DNA of 64,000 nt from positions 806,001-870,000 of the forward strand of contig NZ_CP018092.1 in assembly GCF_002754935.1 (NCBI RefSeq), given 5' to 3'. The position numbers and the translations under genes are program-made. The stretch comes from Thermostichus lividus PCC 6715. GTDB lineage: Bacteria; Cyanobacteriota; Cyanobacteriia; Thermosynechococcales; Thermosynechococcaceae. Of this stretch, positions 18,553 through 28,116 are shown one piece after another (position 1 is the stretch's first letter; each line of letters starts with the position of its first letter). The notes under the pieces are model-generated. The model was given only the letters and a program-made list of their open reading frames with translations, made no database searches and was not told the DNA's origin.

Positions 18553-18843
18553 GGGGCACTAGGAGGAAACCAAGAAAAATCAAGACGGTGGCTCAGTAAG
18601 GGGCTGAAAGCCGAGCGCTCAAAACAATAAAAGAAGAGAAAGCGTGCCCGTGAGCCGACAACACACATTCAACCCACGTTTAGGAGGGCGATTACACCCC
18701 CAGTCTAGCAAAGGGGTTTGGGGTACTCAATAGACTGCATCTATGCGTATCAAATTCAGACCATCCTTTGAGCAAAAGGAGGATGTCAATTTTAGCAAGA
18801 GCACCTTAGCTAGTTCTTTTCGGAAAATTATTACTATTCAGGC
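18553..18843. other. Intergenic region with a solo IS-like end
   Basis: No convincing gene is seen between the cyclase and the tRNA-Phe promoter. At 18762-18789 a short hairpin (CATCC ... GGATG) followed by TCAA matches the right-end style of the IS200/IS605 relics elsewhere in the window. The rest is unstructured to my eye. Confidence 0.35.
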
Positions 18844-18873
18844 TTGTCATAGCTTAGTCATGGTTGCTATAAT
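18844..18873 (+). promoter_or_regulatory. Promoter of tRNA-Phe
   Basis: A -35-like TTGTCA (18844-18849) and a perfect -10 TATAAT (18868-18873) are separated by 18 bp. They end 16 bp before the mature tRNA, as expected for a sigma-70 (SigA) tRNA promoter. Confidence 0.7.
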
Positions 18874-18889
18874 CATAAAGCACTTTTCA

Positions 18890-18962
<73 letters not shown>

Positions 18963-18967
18963 TCTGA

Positions 18968-19201
18968 CCTCAAGCGTTGATGCAAATCTTGGCTATTCCC
19001 CACCAGCGATCGGCCATCTAAGCCACTGTCACTGTCAGCTTAGGCCTCGCCACGTTAATTCCCAGCACGACGACCAAGCCAGACACCTTGGTCAACCTTG
19101 CCGATCGCCATCTTTACGCAGCCAAACAACAGGGCTGCAATTGTTACGTTGCTGCAACCACAGACACCGCCGCCACCAGCACTTCGCTAGAATCAGTCTA
19201 A
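18968..19201 (+). pseudogene. Relic of a GGDEF (diguanylate cyclase) C-terminus
   Basis: One frame reads MQILAIPHQRSAI, then an internal TAA (19019-19021), then ATVTVSLGLATLIPS and NLADRHLYAAKQQGCN, ending at TAA 19201. This matches the last third of GGDEF domains, with the conserved 'VTVSLG.AT..P' strand and 'AD..LY.AK..G.N' helix. The catalytic GGDEF loop and everything upstream are missing, and the nonsense codon confirms decay. It lies between tRNA-Phe and the CHASE2-kinase gene. Confidence 0.72.
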
Positions 19202-19224
19202 TCCATCGCGTTGGGATAGTTGGT

Positions 19225-21396
19225 GTGACCCGTTCATGGCCCAAGTGGCTGCCCCTGCCAGCCCTTGTCACAACATTCGGTGTTGCTGCCCTTGTGATTG
19301 GGGTGCGACAGTTGGGACTGCTGCAACAAACAGAACTGAATTTCTACGATCTCTACGTGCGATCGCGCCCAGCCCCAGATCCGGATCCGCGCATTCTCAC
19401 GGTGCTAATCACAGAGCAGGATATCCAAGCCCAAAAAACATGGCCGCTACCGGATGCCACCATTACCGATCTATTAACCCGCCTGAATGCCGCTAGCCCG
19501 CGAGCTATTGGCTTGGATATTTTTCGGGATATTCCCCAACCACCCGGTCACGACCAAATTCGTAAGATTCTCAGCCTCAACCCACGCATTATCCCCGTCT
19601 GCAAATCCGCTGGCGAAACCGCCGATCAACCAGAAGTTCCCCCACCCCCCAGTATTCCCACGGATCAGGTGCCTGAGCGGGTAGGGTTTGCCGATATTCC
19701 CCTCGACAATGATGGCGTGATCCGGCGCAACCTGTTTGTCATCAATAATGAAAATGCCCAGCGGTGTACAACCCCCTTCTCCTTTGCCCTGATGCTGGCA
19801 CTGCGCTACATCGAGCAAGAACCGGATCAAAAAATTGATCTAAACAATGACGGCCTCACCCTGAACAATGTCCACTTTGCACCCCTCACCCGGGATGCGG
19901 GGGGGTATGTTGGGGTGGATGATCGGGGTATGCAAACCCTGCTAAAGTATCGCTCCGGCAGTAATGTCAGTCGCACCGTCTCATTAATGGATGTGCTGAC
20001 CGGCCGGGTGAGCGATGATTTGATTCGGGATCGCGTTGTTTTAATTGGGGTGTCTGCCCCCAGTATCAAGGATATATTCCTGACCCCCTACAGCGGCAGC
20101 GATGCCGTCACCCAGCAAATGCCCGGGGTCGTGGTTCATGCGCAGATGGTGAGTCAGTTTCTCAGCGCGGCTCTGGATGACGACGCACCCATCTGGTACT
20201 GGCCTTTGCCCTTTGTGTTGGGTTGGATTATTCTGTGGGCGGGGGTTGGCAGTGTGTTGGGGTGGTGGTTGCGTCAACCGCTGTGGCTAGCAGCGGCGGT
20301 GGCAGGCGGTGGTCTCGCTTTGGTGGGGGGGAGTTTTGCGATTTTTGTTGTTGGTAATGGCTGGATTCCGGTGGTGCCGCCACTCATTGCCCTGATGCTC
20401 AGCAGTGTGGGGATGGTGGGCTACGTAGGGTATCACGCCCAGCAGGAGCAAAAATCGTTTCAGGAAAAAGTTAAAGAGCAGGAAAAGGCGCTGGCGCTGA
20501 TGCGCTCCTTGATGGCGGAAAACACGGCTGCCCTGAATCAAGCCCTGCAACAACCCACGGAAATTACGGGCAAGCCCCGCTCACTCTTAGGAGGACGCTA
20601 CAAAATCCAAAGAGTCTTGGGGGCTGGTGGGTTTGGCCGTACCTATTTGGCTCAGGATACCCAGCGTCCCGGCAACCCCATTTGCGTTGTCAAGCACCTG
20701 CGCCCTGGCCGCAATGATGAACGTTTTATGCAGGTGGCACGGCGATTATTTAATACGGAAGCGGAAATCCTCGAAAAGTTGGGTCGCCATGACCAAATTC
20801 CTTTGCTGTTGGCCTACGTCGAAGAAAATCAAGAATTTTATCTCGTCCAAGAATTTATTGAGGGTCGCTCCCTCAGTGAGGAAGTCAAACAAAAGCACAG
20901 CGAAGCTGAGGCGCTTAAACTGCTGCGAGAAATGCTAGAGGTGTTGAGTTTTGTCCATAGCCATTATGTGATTCACCGCGATATTAAACCCGACAATATA
21001 ATTCGTCGTGCTGCCGATGGCCGTTTGGTGCTAATTGACTTTGGCGCAGTGAAGCAAATGCAGCCTCAAGAAATTCAGAAAACCCAAGGAAGCACCGTCG
21101 TCATTGGTACGATGGGCTACGCACCCCCAGAGCAACTCTCAGGACAACCCACCCTCAGCAGTGATATTTATGCCGTGGGGATGATTGTGTTGCAAGCGCT
21201 GACCGGCATTAAACCCCGAGATCTACCTCGAGATCCCCGAACAGGTGAGGTGGATTGGCAGTCCTGTGTGACGGTGAGCGATGCGTTTGCGGCGATACTC
21301 AACAAAATGGTGAAATTTAACTTCAGCGATCGCTATGAGTCTGCAAAGGACGCACTACAGGAGGTACAATCGCTCAGTAGTGCTATGGCAGTGTAG
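19225..21396 (+). CDS. CHASE2-domain Ser/Thr protein kinase
   Basis: About 723 residues. An N-terminal transmembrane helix (LPALVTTFGVAALVIG) leads into a periplasmic CHASE2 sensor (~35-320; FYDLYVRSRP, RAIGLDIFRD, VVLIGVSAPSIKD). Three membrane helices follow (~330-410), then a short coiled linker and a cytosolic Hanks-type kinase (~455-720) with GAGGFGRTYLAQD, the VVKHL lysine, HRDIKPDN (~583-590) and IDFG. All catalytic residues are present. A longer frame begins upstream but would overlap the GGDEF relic; GTG 19225 just before the first membrane helix is preferred. The sensed signal is unknown. Confidence 0.88.
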   Translation: MTRSWPKWLPLPALVTTFGVAALVIGVRQLGLLQQTELNFYDLYVRSRPAPDPDPRILTVLITEQDIQAQKTWPLPDATITDLLTRLNAASPRAIGLDIFRDIPQPPGHDQIRKILSLNPRIIPVCKSAGETADQPEVPPPPSIPTDQVPERVGFADIPLDNDGVIRRNLFVINNENAQRCTTPFSFALMLALRYIEQEPDQKIDLNNDGLTLNNVHFAPLTRDAGGYVGVDDRGMQTLLKYRSGSNVSRTVSLMDVLTGRVSDDLIRDRVVLIGVSAPSIKDIFLTPYSGSDAVTQQMPGVVVHAQMVSQFLSAALDDDAPIWYWPLPFVLGWIILWAGVGSVLGWWLRQPLWLAAAVAGGGLALVGGSFAIFVVGNGWIPVVPPLIALMLSSVGMVGYVGYHAQQEQKSFQEKVKEQEKALALMRSLMAENTAALNQALQQPTEITGKPRSLLGGRYKIQRVLGAGGFGRTYLAQDTQRPGNPICVVKHLRPGRNDERFMQVARRLFNTEAEILEKLGRHDQIPLLLAYVEENQEFYLVQEFIEGRSLSEEVKQKHSEAEALKLLREMLEVLSFVHSHYVIHRDIKPDNIIRRAADGRLVLIDFGAVKQMQPQEIQKTQGSTVVIGTMGYAPPEQLSGQPTLSSDIYAVGMIVLQALTGIKPRDLPRDPRTGEVDWQSCVTVSDAFAAILNKMVKFNFSDRYESAKDALQEVQSLSSAMAV

Positions 21397-21478
21397 CAGA
21401 CCCGCTGTCCCAAAATTGCGGTGGGGGCGATCGCCCTAGGACTTAAAATAGAGGCAACTGTGATGGGAGGTAAGTTTG

Positions 21479-21691
21479 ATGTACCAGTCGCCAGTGCTTG
21501 TTACGCCTAATGGACATTCCCTAGATATTACCCTTGATCCGTTTTGGCAAAATTTACAGCAGTTGGCCTCCCACTTGCTTGTCTCTTTGTGTTTATCGCT
21601 GCTGCTGACAATTGCCCTAAGTTTGCTGAGCTATTGGTTTAGCAGTACGTTTGGTATTCCTCTCATGCCATTTTTGTTTGTTGTCATTTAG
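21479..21691 (+). CDS. Small single-pass membrane protein, unknown
   Basis: 70 residues with a clear GGGAGG ribosome-binding site just before the ATG. A polar N-terminus (~1-27) is followed by a long hydrophobic stretch (~28-70, LLVSLCLSLLLTIALSLL and onward) that could form one or two membrane helices. I do not recognise a family. It lies 48 bp before the holin-like gene on the same strand and may be co-transcribed with it. Confidence 0.5.
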   Translation: MYQSPVLVTPNGHSLDITLDPFWQNLQQLASHLLVSLCLSLLLTIALSLLSYWFSSTFGIPLMPFLFVVI

Positions 21692-21739
21692 GGCAGTCAG
21701 CGGCATGGATTAAAACAAAATAAGCGAATTGGAGGAGTT

Positions 21740-22100
21740 ATGATCTGGGGTCTGATTATTACGTGGGTTGTAACCAGTATTAGTTTATTTATTGTCTCGC
21801 GCCTCTCGTTCCTAGGCGTAGAAATTGATAAGTTTAGTACCGCGCTGTGGTCTGCCATTGTTTTTGGGGTTCTCAATGCCACATTGGGGCCGTGCTGAAG
21901 TTCCTCTCCTTCCCGTTTATCTTTTTGTCCCTTGGTTTGTTTGCCCTGATTATTAATGCCGCTATTTTTGCCCTTGCCGCTGCCTTTGTGGATGGCTTTA
22001 CCCTGCGCAACGGATTTTGGAGCGCTCTATTGGATCGATTGCCCTGAGTATTGTCAATGGCCTCTGCTTTGGGCTGTTGACCCAATTGGGAGTTCTCTAG
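21740..22100 (+). pseudogene. Phage_holin_4_2-type membrane protein with two frameshifts
   Basis: Reads as a ~120-residue membrane protein of the small 'phage holin family' (four hydrophobic helices) only if two single bases are restored. Frame 1 gives IWGLIITWVVTSISLFIV ... VLNATLGP to a TGA near 21896; the next frame continues LKFLSFPFIFLSLGLFALI ... LRNGFWSAL to about 22028; a third frame continues IGSIALSIVNGLCFGLL to TAG 22100. Both shifts look like one-base losses. A strong GGAGGAG site precedes the ATG. The last 228 bp are antisense to the cobJ reading frame. Confidence 0.65.
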
Positions 22101-23906
22101 GTACCCTCGGGGGGTAATGAGCCAGTCGTGGTAACGACGAGTACTGGCATTGCCAATTAAGACCAGGCTGAACATATCCACCTGCTCGGGTTGGAATGTG
22201 CCTAGGGTGGTTAGGGTAATCTGTTCATCGGCACGGTAAGCCCCACGGACAATGGCCACTGGGGTGTTGGGGGAGCGATAACGCTGAAAAATTTGCTGAG
22301 CGATGATCAGTTGCTCTTGGCGATCGCGAGAGCGAGGATTATACAGAGCGGTTACAAAGTCAGCGTTGGCTGCAGCTTCTAGGCGTTGTTCAATCACTGG
22401 CCATGGGGTGAGGCGATCGCTGAGGCTAATGGTACAAAAATCGTGCATTAGGGGAGCGCCTAGCCGTGCCGCTGCCGCATTCACCGCACTCACCCCCGGC
22501 AACACCTCCACAGCAATATCGGCGATATTTGCATCGGCCATTAACTCCAGCACCAAGCCCGCCATGCCATAAATGCCGCAGTCTCCCGATGAGACCACGG
22601 CCACGCGCAACCCCCATGCCGCAAGTTCAATGGCGTGTTGGGCGCGATCGCGCTCTTGGGTAATCGGGTAAGGCAGTACCATCTGGCCGGGTTGCCGCAA
22701 TGGTGCCAGTAGTTGTAAGTACAACTCATAGCCAATCCACACCTCTGCGGCTAAAAGTGCTGCGCGTGCTGCGGTGGTGAGTTGCTCGAGTGCTCCTGGG
22801 CCGGTACCAATTAGGGCGATCGCCCCCCTACGGGGAATATATTCCCGTTGGCTCTGCGCTACCGCCACGGTCACTGCTCCCTTTTGTGCCGGCTGGCGAT
22901 AGATGTGCTTCGGGACAATTAACGCCCCCCCCTGACTTGCCAACAGCGCTGCTGCCTCCGCCACACTAGGGGTGCCCATCTCGGCGGCCACAATGGCGGA
23001 GGGAGTCGGAACCGCCACCTGCTCTAATTGCTCTGCCCTAAACCAGCGGGTCGGCCAATTTTGGCGTTGGGCGAGGGCACATAACCCCACTTCGTCCGCT
23101 TTGCGATCGATACTGGCGATGCCGGCGATCGCCCCTAAGGCTAACCCCGCTTCACTGAGGGTATGTTCAATGGCTGCTGCAATGACGCTTTCAGGTGTAC
23201 CGCGCTCACAGCCAAGTCCTAGCCACAGTACCCGTGGATGCCAGACCACGCCAGCGGTGGGGCATACCGCCTTTTCGGTGATCCAAACCCCCTCATCGGT
23301 GGGTGGGGCACTCAGCCACTCGATGGGTTGCTGGGGGGACACTCCGGTGCGCCACAGGTCACTACCGCAGGTTTGGAACACCCTGAGAACCTCCTGCCGG
23401 GCTTGGCGAGCAGCAACCCCATGCCAATCTCCCGAGCCTCGCTGCCAGCCGAAGGCTTGCCCCCAACAGTCCACCGCAAAGTAGTGTTGGCAGTGGCTTG
23501 CCCCCGTCAGGATGGGGGTGGCACCTATTTGAGCCGCTAGCACCTGACAAAGGCGATCGCCCGCGGCAGCATGGCCACCCACTAAACTAATGAGCCACTG
23601 GCCATCTTCTGAAAGCACCCAGACCGCAGGATCCGTGTACTTATCTGTTAACAGGGGCGCAATCAAGCGCACCACCGCCCCACAGGCCAAGGCAAAAACC
23701 CAGCCGCGATACTGTGACCACACTGCTGCCAGATGGGTTGCCAGCGATCCCTGATACCGCTGGGCTGTAGCAACCTCAATCGGCAGGTGGATGGGTAGCC
23801 ACAGGTCTAAGGCAACACCCGCATGCCGCAGGCGCTCTAGCTGAGCAACCCCTTGGGCGGTTGTGGCGATCGCTGCAAGTGGCGCAACGCTTGAAAACTG
23901 ATTCAC
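21873..23906 (-). CDS. cobJ: CbiG-CobJ fusion (cobalt-precorrin-5A hydrolase / precorrin-3B C17-methyltransferase)
   Basis: 677 codons. The N-terminal half (~1-345) is CbiG-like, opening the delta-lactone of cobalt-precorrin-5A (CERGTPESVIAAAIEHTLSEAGL, IASIDRKADEVGL). From ~360 the CobJ/CbiH methyltransferase begins with IALIGTGPGALEQLTTAAR and continues through VVSSGDCGIYGMAGLVLE, VLPGVSAVNAAAARLG and LYNPRSRDRQEQL. Both act in the corrin ring of pseudo-cobalamin. The family normally ends soon after LITPRGYL. The last ~75 codons here are antisense to the holin-like gene, so they are probably a read-through tail. Confidence 0.9.
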   Translation of the reverse strand: MNQFSSVAPLAAIATTAQGVAQLERLRHAGVALDLWLPIHLPIEVATAQRYQGSLATHLAAVWSQYRGWVFALACGAVVRLIAPLLTDKYTDPAVWVLSEDGQWLISLVGGHAAAGDRLCQVLAAQIGATPILTGASHCQHYFAVDCWGQAFGWQRGSGDWHGVAARQARQEVLRVFQTCGSDLWRTGVSPQQPIEWLSAPPTDEGVWITEKAVCPTAGVVWHPRVLWLGLGCERGTPESVIAAAIEHTLSEAGLALGAIAGIASIDRKADEVGLCALAQRQNWPTRWFRAEQLEQVAVPTPSAIVAAEMGTPSVAEAAALLASQGGALIVPKHIYRQPAQKGAVTVAVAQSQREYIPRRGAIALIGTGPGALEQLTTAARAALLAAEVWIGYELYLQLLAPLRQPGQMVLPYPITQERDRAQHAIELAAWGLRVAVVSSGDCGIYGMAGLVLELMADANIADIAVEVLPGVSAVNAAAARLGAPLMHDFCTISLSDRLTPWPVIEQRLEAAANADFVTALYNPRSRDRQEQLIIAQQIFQRYRSPNTPVAIVRGAYRADEQITLTTLGTFQPEQVDMFSLVLIGNASTRRYHDWLITPRGYLENSQLGQQPKAEAIDNTQGNRSNRALQNPLRRVKPSTKAAARAKIAALIIRANKPRDKKINGKERNFSTAPMWH

Positions 23907-23932
23907 TCCTAGCCCCTATTGATTCACAGCAA

Positions 23933-26900
23933 ATGTTTGGAAGTCGTTTGCCACCCCTATCTCCATGGGAAAATAGAAGTACCTTTCCTCACTACTACGA
24001 CGGTATTGCACCCTTGAGTATTTACGAAGCATCCACGAGCGCGATCGCTCGCCAACTCCTCAGCGCCAGCCACGAGTCCCGCAACTTTTTTAGCCAACTG
24101 CGCGATCAGATGCGCATCGAAGACAAGCTCCTAGGCTGGGCCATGGAGCATCCTAGATTGCGGGTACAACTCTTTCGCCTTATTGACTGCCTCCCTAGCC
24201 TCAAGAGCAAAGCCGAGGTGGCGCGGCATTTACAAGAATACCTCAGTGATCCCAGTGTCGAACTGCCAGAAGGGCTGAAAAAACTGTTGAACTTTGCTCA
24301 ACCGGACTCCCTGCCTGCCCAAGCGGCAGCCACAACCTTCACCACCGCCGTGCAAGCCCTTGCCCACAAGTACATTGCCGGTGAAAACACGGAACAGGTT
24401 CTCAAGACCATTGGCCGCCTCCGCAAACAGGGAATGGCAGTAACCATGGATATTCTGGGGGAAGCCGTGATTACCGAATCGGAGGCCGCCGCCTACTGCG
24501 ATCGCTACCTAGACCTAATGACCCAGTTGAGTCCGTTGGCGAGCAAGGAAGGCACCAATCCGGTACAGGTCTCCGTGAAGCTGACCGCCTTTTACTCCCA
24601 GTTTGATCCCCTAGATGTCCAAGGCTGCCGCGCCAAGGTGGGGGAACCTATCCGCCGACTGCTCCACCGCGCCAAGGAATTGGGGGTGGGGGTTCATTTT
24701 GACATGGAGCAGTATGCCTACAAAGACATTACCTTGGCCATTCTCAAAGATATTTTGCTGGAGCCAGAGTTTCGCGATCGCGCCGATGTGGGGATCACGC
24801 TACAAGCCTACCTGCGGGATAGTTACAACGATGCTCAAGACCTCGTTCGCTGGGCACAACAGCGCGGCACCCCCGTCACTGTGCGGCTGGTCAAGGGAGC
24901 CTACTGGGATCAGGAACTGATTAAGGCGGTACAACACCAGTGGCCGCTACCCGTCTATCAGCACAAGGTTGATACCGATGCCAACTACGAGCGCGTGCTA
25001 GAGTACCTACTCAGCCACTACATCGTGGTGCGAACTGCCGTGGCTAGTCACAATGTGCGCTCCCAAGCGCGGGCGATCGCCATTGCCCAGCACCATCACC
25101 TACCCGCCAGTGCCATGGAGTGCCAAGTCCTCTACGGGATGGCCGATAAACTCGCGAGAGCCTTGGTGGAGGCCGGACAAACCGTGCGGGTGTATTGTCC
25201 CTACGGCGATCTCATTCCTGGCATGGCCTACCTAATCCGCCGCCTGCTAGAAAACACCGCCAACAGCTCCTTCCTGCGGCAGCAGTTGGCAACCACCGAG
25301 ATCGAGGATCTATTAGCACCCCCGCTTCCCACCGCCGACTTCAGCGCCACCAACGTCTATGTGCACACCGGCAAGACTTCAACCTTTGTCAATGCTGCTA
25401 ATACTGACTATGCCGTAGCTTCCTTGCGCCATCGCATTGAAGCAGCCCTAGACAATGTCCACCGCCAACTTGGCCAAACCTATTCCCCCATCATTGGGGG
25501 TGAGCGGGTGAATACCCTAGAGTACAGCGACTCCCGCAATCCCTCCCACCCCCAGGAAATTGTTGGTCGTGTGGGCGTAGCCACCATTGAAGATGCTGAA
25601 CACGCCATCCGTGCCGCCAAAGCGGCTCAAAAGCAGTGGCAGCACACACCCGTGAGCGAGCGAGCCGCCATCTTACGGCGCGCAGCAGACTTACTGGAAG
25701 CCCAACGCCATGAGTTGGTGGCCTGGATGTGCTACGAAGTGGGTAAAGTCGTCGCAGAAGGCGATGCCGAAGTCTCGGAAGCCGTGGATTTTTGTCGCTA
25801 CTATGCCGATGAAATGGAGCGCCTCAGCGGTGGCTACGATCGTAACTTTCCGGGAGAAACCAATCATTACCACTATCAAGGGCGGGGGATTGCCGTAGTG
25901 ATTTCACCGTGGAATTTTCCCTTAGCCATCCCCACTGGGATGACAGTGGCCGCGCTGGTGACAGGCAACTGTACGATCCTCAAACCCGCAGATCCCGCAG
26001 CTGTTGTTGCGGCTAAATTAGCGGAGATCCTTATTGCTGCTGGATTCCCTGCGGGCGTGTTTCAGTTTTTACCCGGTCGCGGTGCTGTTGTTGGCCCCTA
26101 CCTCACTCAGCACCCTGACGTGCATCTGATTGCCTTTACGGGGTCTCAGGAGGTGGGCTGCCGCATTATTGCGGAGGCGGCGCGGTTGCAGCGGGGGCAA
26201 ACCCATATTAAGCGCGTCATTGCCGAAATGGGGGGCAAAAACGCCATTATTGTTGACGAAAGTGCTGACCTAGATCAAGCCGTAGCGGGGGTCGTGCACT
26301 CCGCCTTTGGCTATAGCGGCCAGAAATGCTCCGCCTGCTCGCGGGTGATTGTCCTTGAAGCCATTTACCAGCCCTTTGTGCAACGCCTGATTGAAGCCAC
26401 CAAATCCTTGAATGCGGGGTCAGCCCATTGGCCTAGTACCCGTGTGGGGCCAGTCATCACTGCTGCGGCTCGCGATCGCATTCAGGAGTATATTGTCAAA
26501 GGTCAACAGGAGGCAGACCTTGCCTTCAGTGGCACCGTACCAGAGGAGGGGTATTTTGTGCCTCCCACGATCTTTACCAACGTTCCCCCTACCGCCACGA
26601 TCGCCCAAGAGGAAATTTTTGGCCCCGTTTTAGCGGTACTGCGTGCCGAAACCTTTGATCAAGCCCTGGAGATTGCCAACACAACCGCCTATGCCCTGAC
26701 AGGGGGGCTGTATTCGCGCACCCCCTCCCACATCCAAGCGGCAAAAGACCAGTTTGCGGTGGGAAACCTCTACATCAATCGCGGTATCACCGGCGCAATT
26801 GTCGATCGCCATCCCTTTGGCGGCTTTAAGCTGTCGGGCATCGGCTCAAAAGCCGGTGGACGTGATTACCTGTTGCAGTTTCTCGAGCCACGGGTGATCA

Positions 26901-26953
26901 CAGAGAACGTCCAACGCCAAGGGTTTGCCCCCATTGCCGGAGTGGATGATTAA
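23933..26953 (+). CDS. putA: PutA-type proline dehydrogenase / glutamate-semialdehyde dehydrogenase
   Basis: About 1006 residues and bifunctional. The FAD-dependent proline dehydrogenase barrel (~90-480) is seen as GVHFDMEQYAYKDITL, VRLVKGAYWDQE and VASHNVRSQARAIAIAQ. The P5C dehydrogenase (~520-1000) has VISPWNFPLAIPTGM, AFTGSQEVG, EMGGKNAIIV (general base Glu ~763) and SGQKCSACSRVIVL (catalytic Cys ~797). No DNA-binding RHH domain is present, so it is the non-regulatory type. The ATG at 23933 avoids overlap with divergent cobJ. The stop overlaps the next ATG by one base (TAATG). Confidence 0.94.
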   Translation: MFGSRLPPLSPWENRSTFPHYYDGIAPLSIYEASTSAIARQLLSASHESRNFFSQLRDQMRIEDKLLGWAMEHPRLRVQLFRLIDCLPSLKSKAEVARHLQEYLSDPSVELPEGLKKLLNFAQPDSLPAQAAATTFTTAVQALAHKYIAGENTEQVLKTIGRLRKQGMAVTMDILGEAVITESEAAAYCDRYLDLMTQLSPLASKEGTNPVQVSVKLTAFYSQFDPLDVQGCRAKVGEPIRRLLHRAKELGVGVHFDMEQYAYKDITLAILKDILLEPEFRDRADVGITLQAYLRDSYNDAQDLVRWAQQRGTPVTVRLVKGAYWDQELIKAVQHQWPLPVYQHKVDTDANYERVLEYLLSHYIVVRTAVASHNVRSQARAIAIAQHHHLPASAMECQVLYGMADKLARALVEAGQTVRVYCPYGDLIPGMAYLIRRLLENTANSSFLRQQLATTEIEDLLAPPLPTADFSATNVYVHTGKTSTFVNAANTDYAVASLRHRIEAALDNVHRQLGQTYSPIIGGERVNTLEYSDSRNPSHPQEIVGRVGVATIEDAEHAIRAAKAAQKQWQHTPVSERAAILRRAADLLEAQRHELVAWMCYEVGKVVAEGDAEVSEAVDFCRYYADEMERLSGGYDRNFPGETNHYHYQGRGIAVVISPWNFPLAIPTGMTVAALVTGNCTILKPADPAAVVAAKLAEILIAAGFPAGVFQFLPGRGAVVGPYLTQHPDVHLIAFTGSQEVGCRIIAEAARLQRGQTHIKRVIAEMGGKNAIIVDESADLDQAVAGVVHSAFGYSGQKCSACSRVIVLEAIYQPFVQRLIEATKSLNAGSAHWPSTRVGPVITAAARDRIQEYIVKGQQEADLAFSGTVPEEGYFVPPTIFTNVPPTATIAQEEIFGPVLAVLRAETFDQALEIANTTAYALTGGLYSRTPSHIQAAKDQFAVGNLYINRGITGAIVDRHPFGGFKLSGIGSKAGGRDYLLQFLEPRVITENVQRQGFAPIAGVDD

Positions 26954-28116
26954 TGAGCGATCGCGGCTGTCCACAACTGCTAGAGCGAATCACCGCACGC
27001 ATTGATGCAGTCGGTGCCATCCCCTTTGCCGAGTTTATGGCCTTGGCACTGTACGACCCCCAGTGGGGCTACTATAACCGCCCCCAGATCACCATTGGTC
27101 GGCGCGGCGACTTTACCACAGCTAGCACGATCACCGTTGACTTTGGGGAACTACTGACCGACGCCTTTGTGCTCATGTGGCAGGCCTTGGGGCAGCCTAC
27201 CCCTTTTACTCTCCTAGAAATGGGCGCAGGGGACGGGCAGTTTGCCGCCGCTGTTTTGACCTACAGCCAACAGATGCATCCTGATTTTTTTGCTGCCCTT
27301 GACTACGCCATTCAGGAGCAGTCACCAACCCTGCAACAGCGGCAACGGCAATGGTTGCAGCCCTGGGGCGATCGCCTCCGCTGGCTCAGCCCTGATACCG
27401 TGCCAGATCCCTTCATTGGCTGTATATTCAGCAACGAACTGGTGGATGCCTTCCCCGTCCACCGCCTGCAATGGCAAGGGACTCAGTGGCAGGAACTGTA
27501 TGTCACCCTAAACGCCCAGGGGCAGTTTCAGGACGTGCTGCACCCCCTCAAGGATGACCAGATTCACCAGTACTTTGCCACCGTGGGGATTGACCCGCAG
27601 CAGCAGCACTATAGCGACGGTTATCGAACCGAAGTCAATCTGCAGCTCATTCCATGGCTGAAGCAGGTGAGCCAGTGCCTTCAGCGAGGGTTTGTCCTCA
27701 CCATTGACTACGGCTATCCTGCCCACCAGTACTACCATCCCGCCCGCTGTGAGGGTACCTTGCAGTGTTACTACCAGCACCGTTACCACGATAACCCCTA
27801 CCGCTTTGTCGGCACGCAGGACATCACCGCTCATGTGGATATCACTGCGTTAGAGCGTTATGGTGAGCAGTTTGGCCTGCACCCCCTGTACATAACCCGC
27901 CAAAGCCTGTTTTTAATGGCATTGGGGCTGGGGAACCGTCTCATGGCACAGCAGCACACCAACGGTAACCTCCGTCAAGCGCTCAGCCGCCATCAATCCT
28001 TGCACCATCTCATTGATCCGTTGGGGTTAGGGGGCTTTTACGTAGTATTGCAGAGTAAACAGGCCAGCCTGCGGTTGCCGGAACTGGATGCTGTAGGCTC
28101 TAGATTGCCCCTTTAA
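26953..28116 (+). CDS. MidA/NDUFAF7-like protein methyltransferase
   Basis: 387 residues of the SAM-dependent family PF02636. Diagnostic segments are ALYDPQWGYYNR near the N-terminus, RRGDFTTASTITVDFGELLTDAF, the SAM motif LLEMGAGDGQFAAAVL, FSNELVDAFPVHRLQW and LTIDYGYPAHQYYHP. Mitochondrial NDUFAF7 dimethylates an arginine of complex I; the cyanobacterial substrate could be an NDH-1 subunit (inference). Translationally coupled to putA (one-base overlap). Its 3' end overlaps exoD by 17 bp in convergent orientation. Confidence 0.86.
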   Translation: MSDRGCPQLLERITARIDAVGAIPFAEFMALALYDPQWGYYNRPQITIGRRGDFTTASTITVDFGELLTDAFVLMWQALGQPTPFTLLEMGAGDGQFAAAVLTYSQQMHPDFFAALDYAIQEQSPTLQQRQRQWLQPWGDRLRWLSPDTVPDPFIGCIFSNELVDAFPVHRLQWQGTQWQELYVTLNAQGQFQDVLHPLKDDQIHQYFATVGIDPQQQHYSDGYRTEVNLQLIPWLKQVSQCLQRGFVLTIDYGYPAHQYYHPARCEGTLQCYYQHRYHDNPYRFVGTQDITAHVDITALERYGEQFGLHPLYITRQSLFLMALGLGNRLMAQQHTNGNLRQALSRHQSLHHLIDPLGLGGFYVVLQSKQASLRLPELDAVGSRLPL

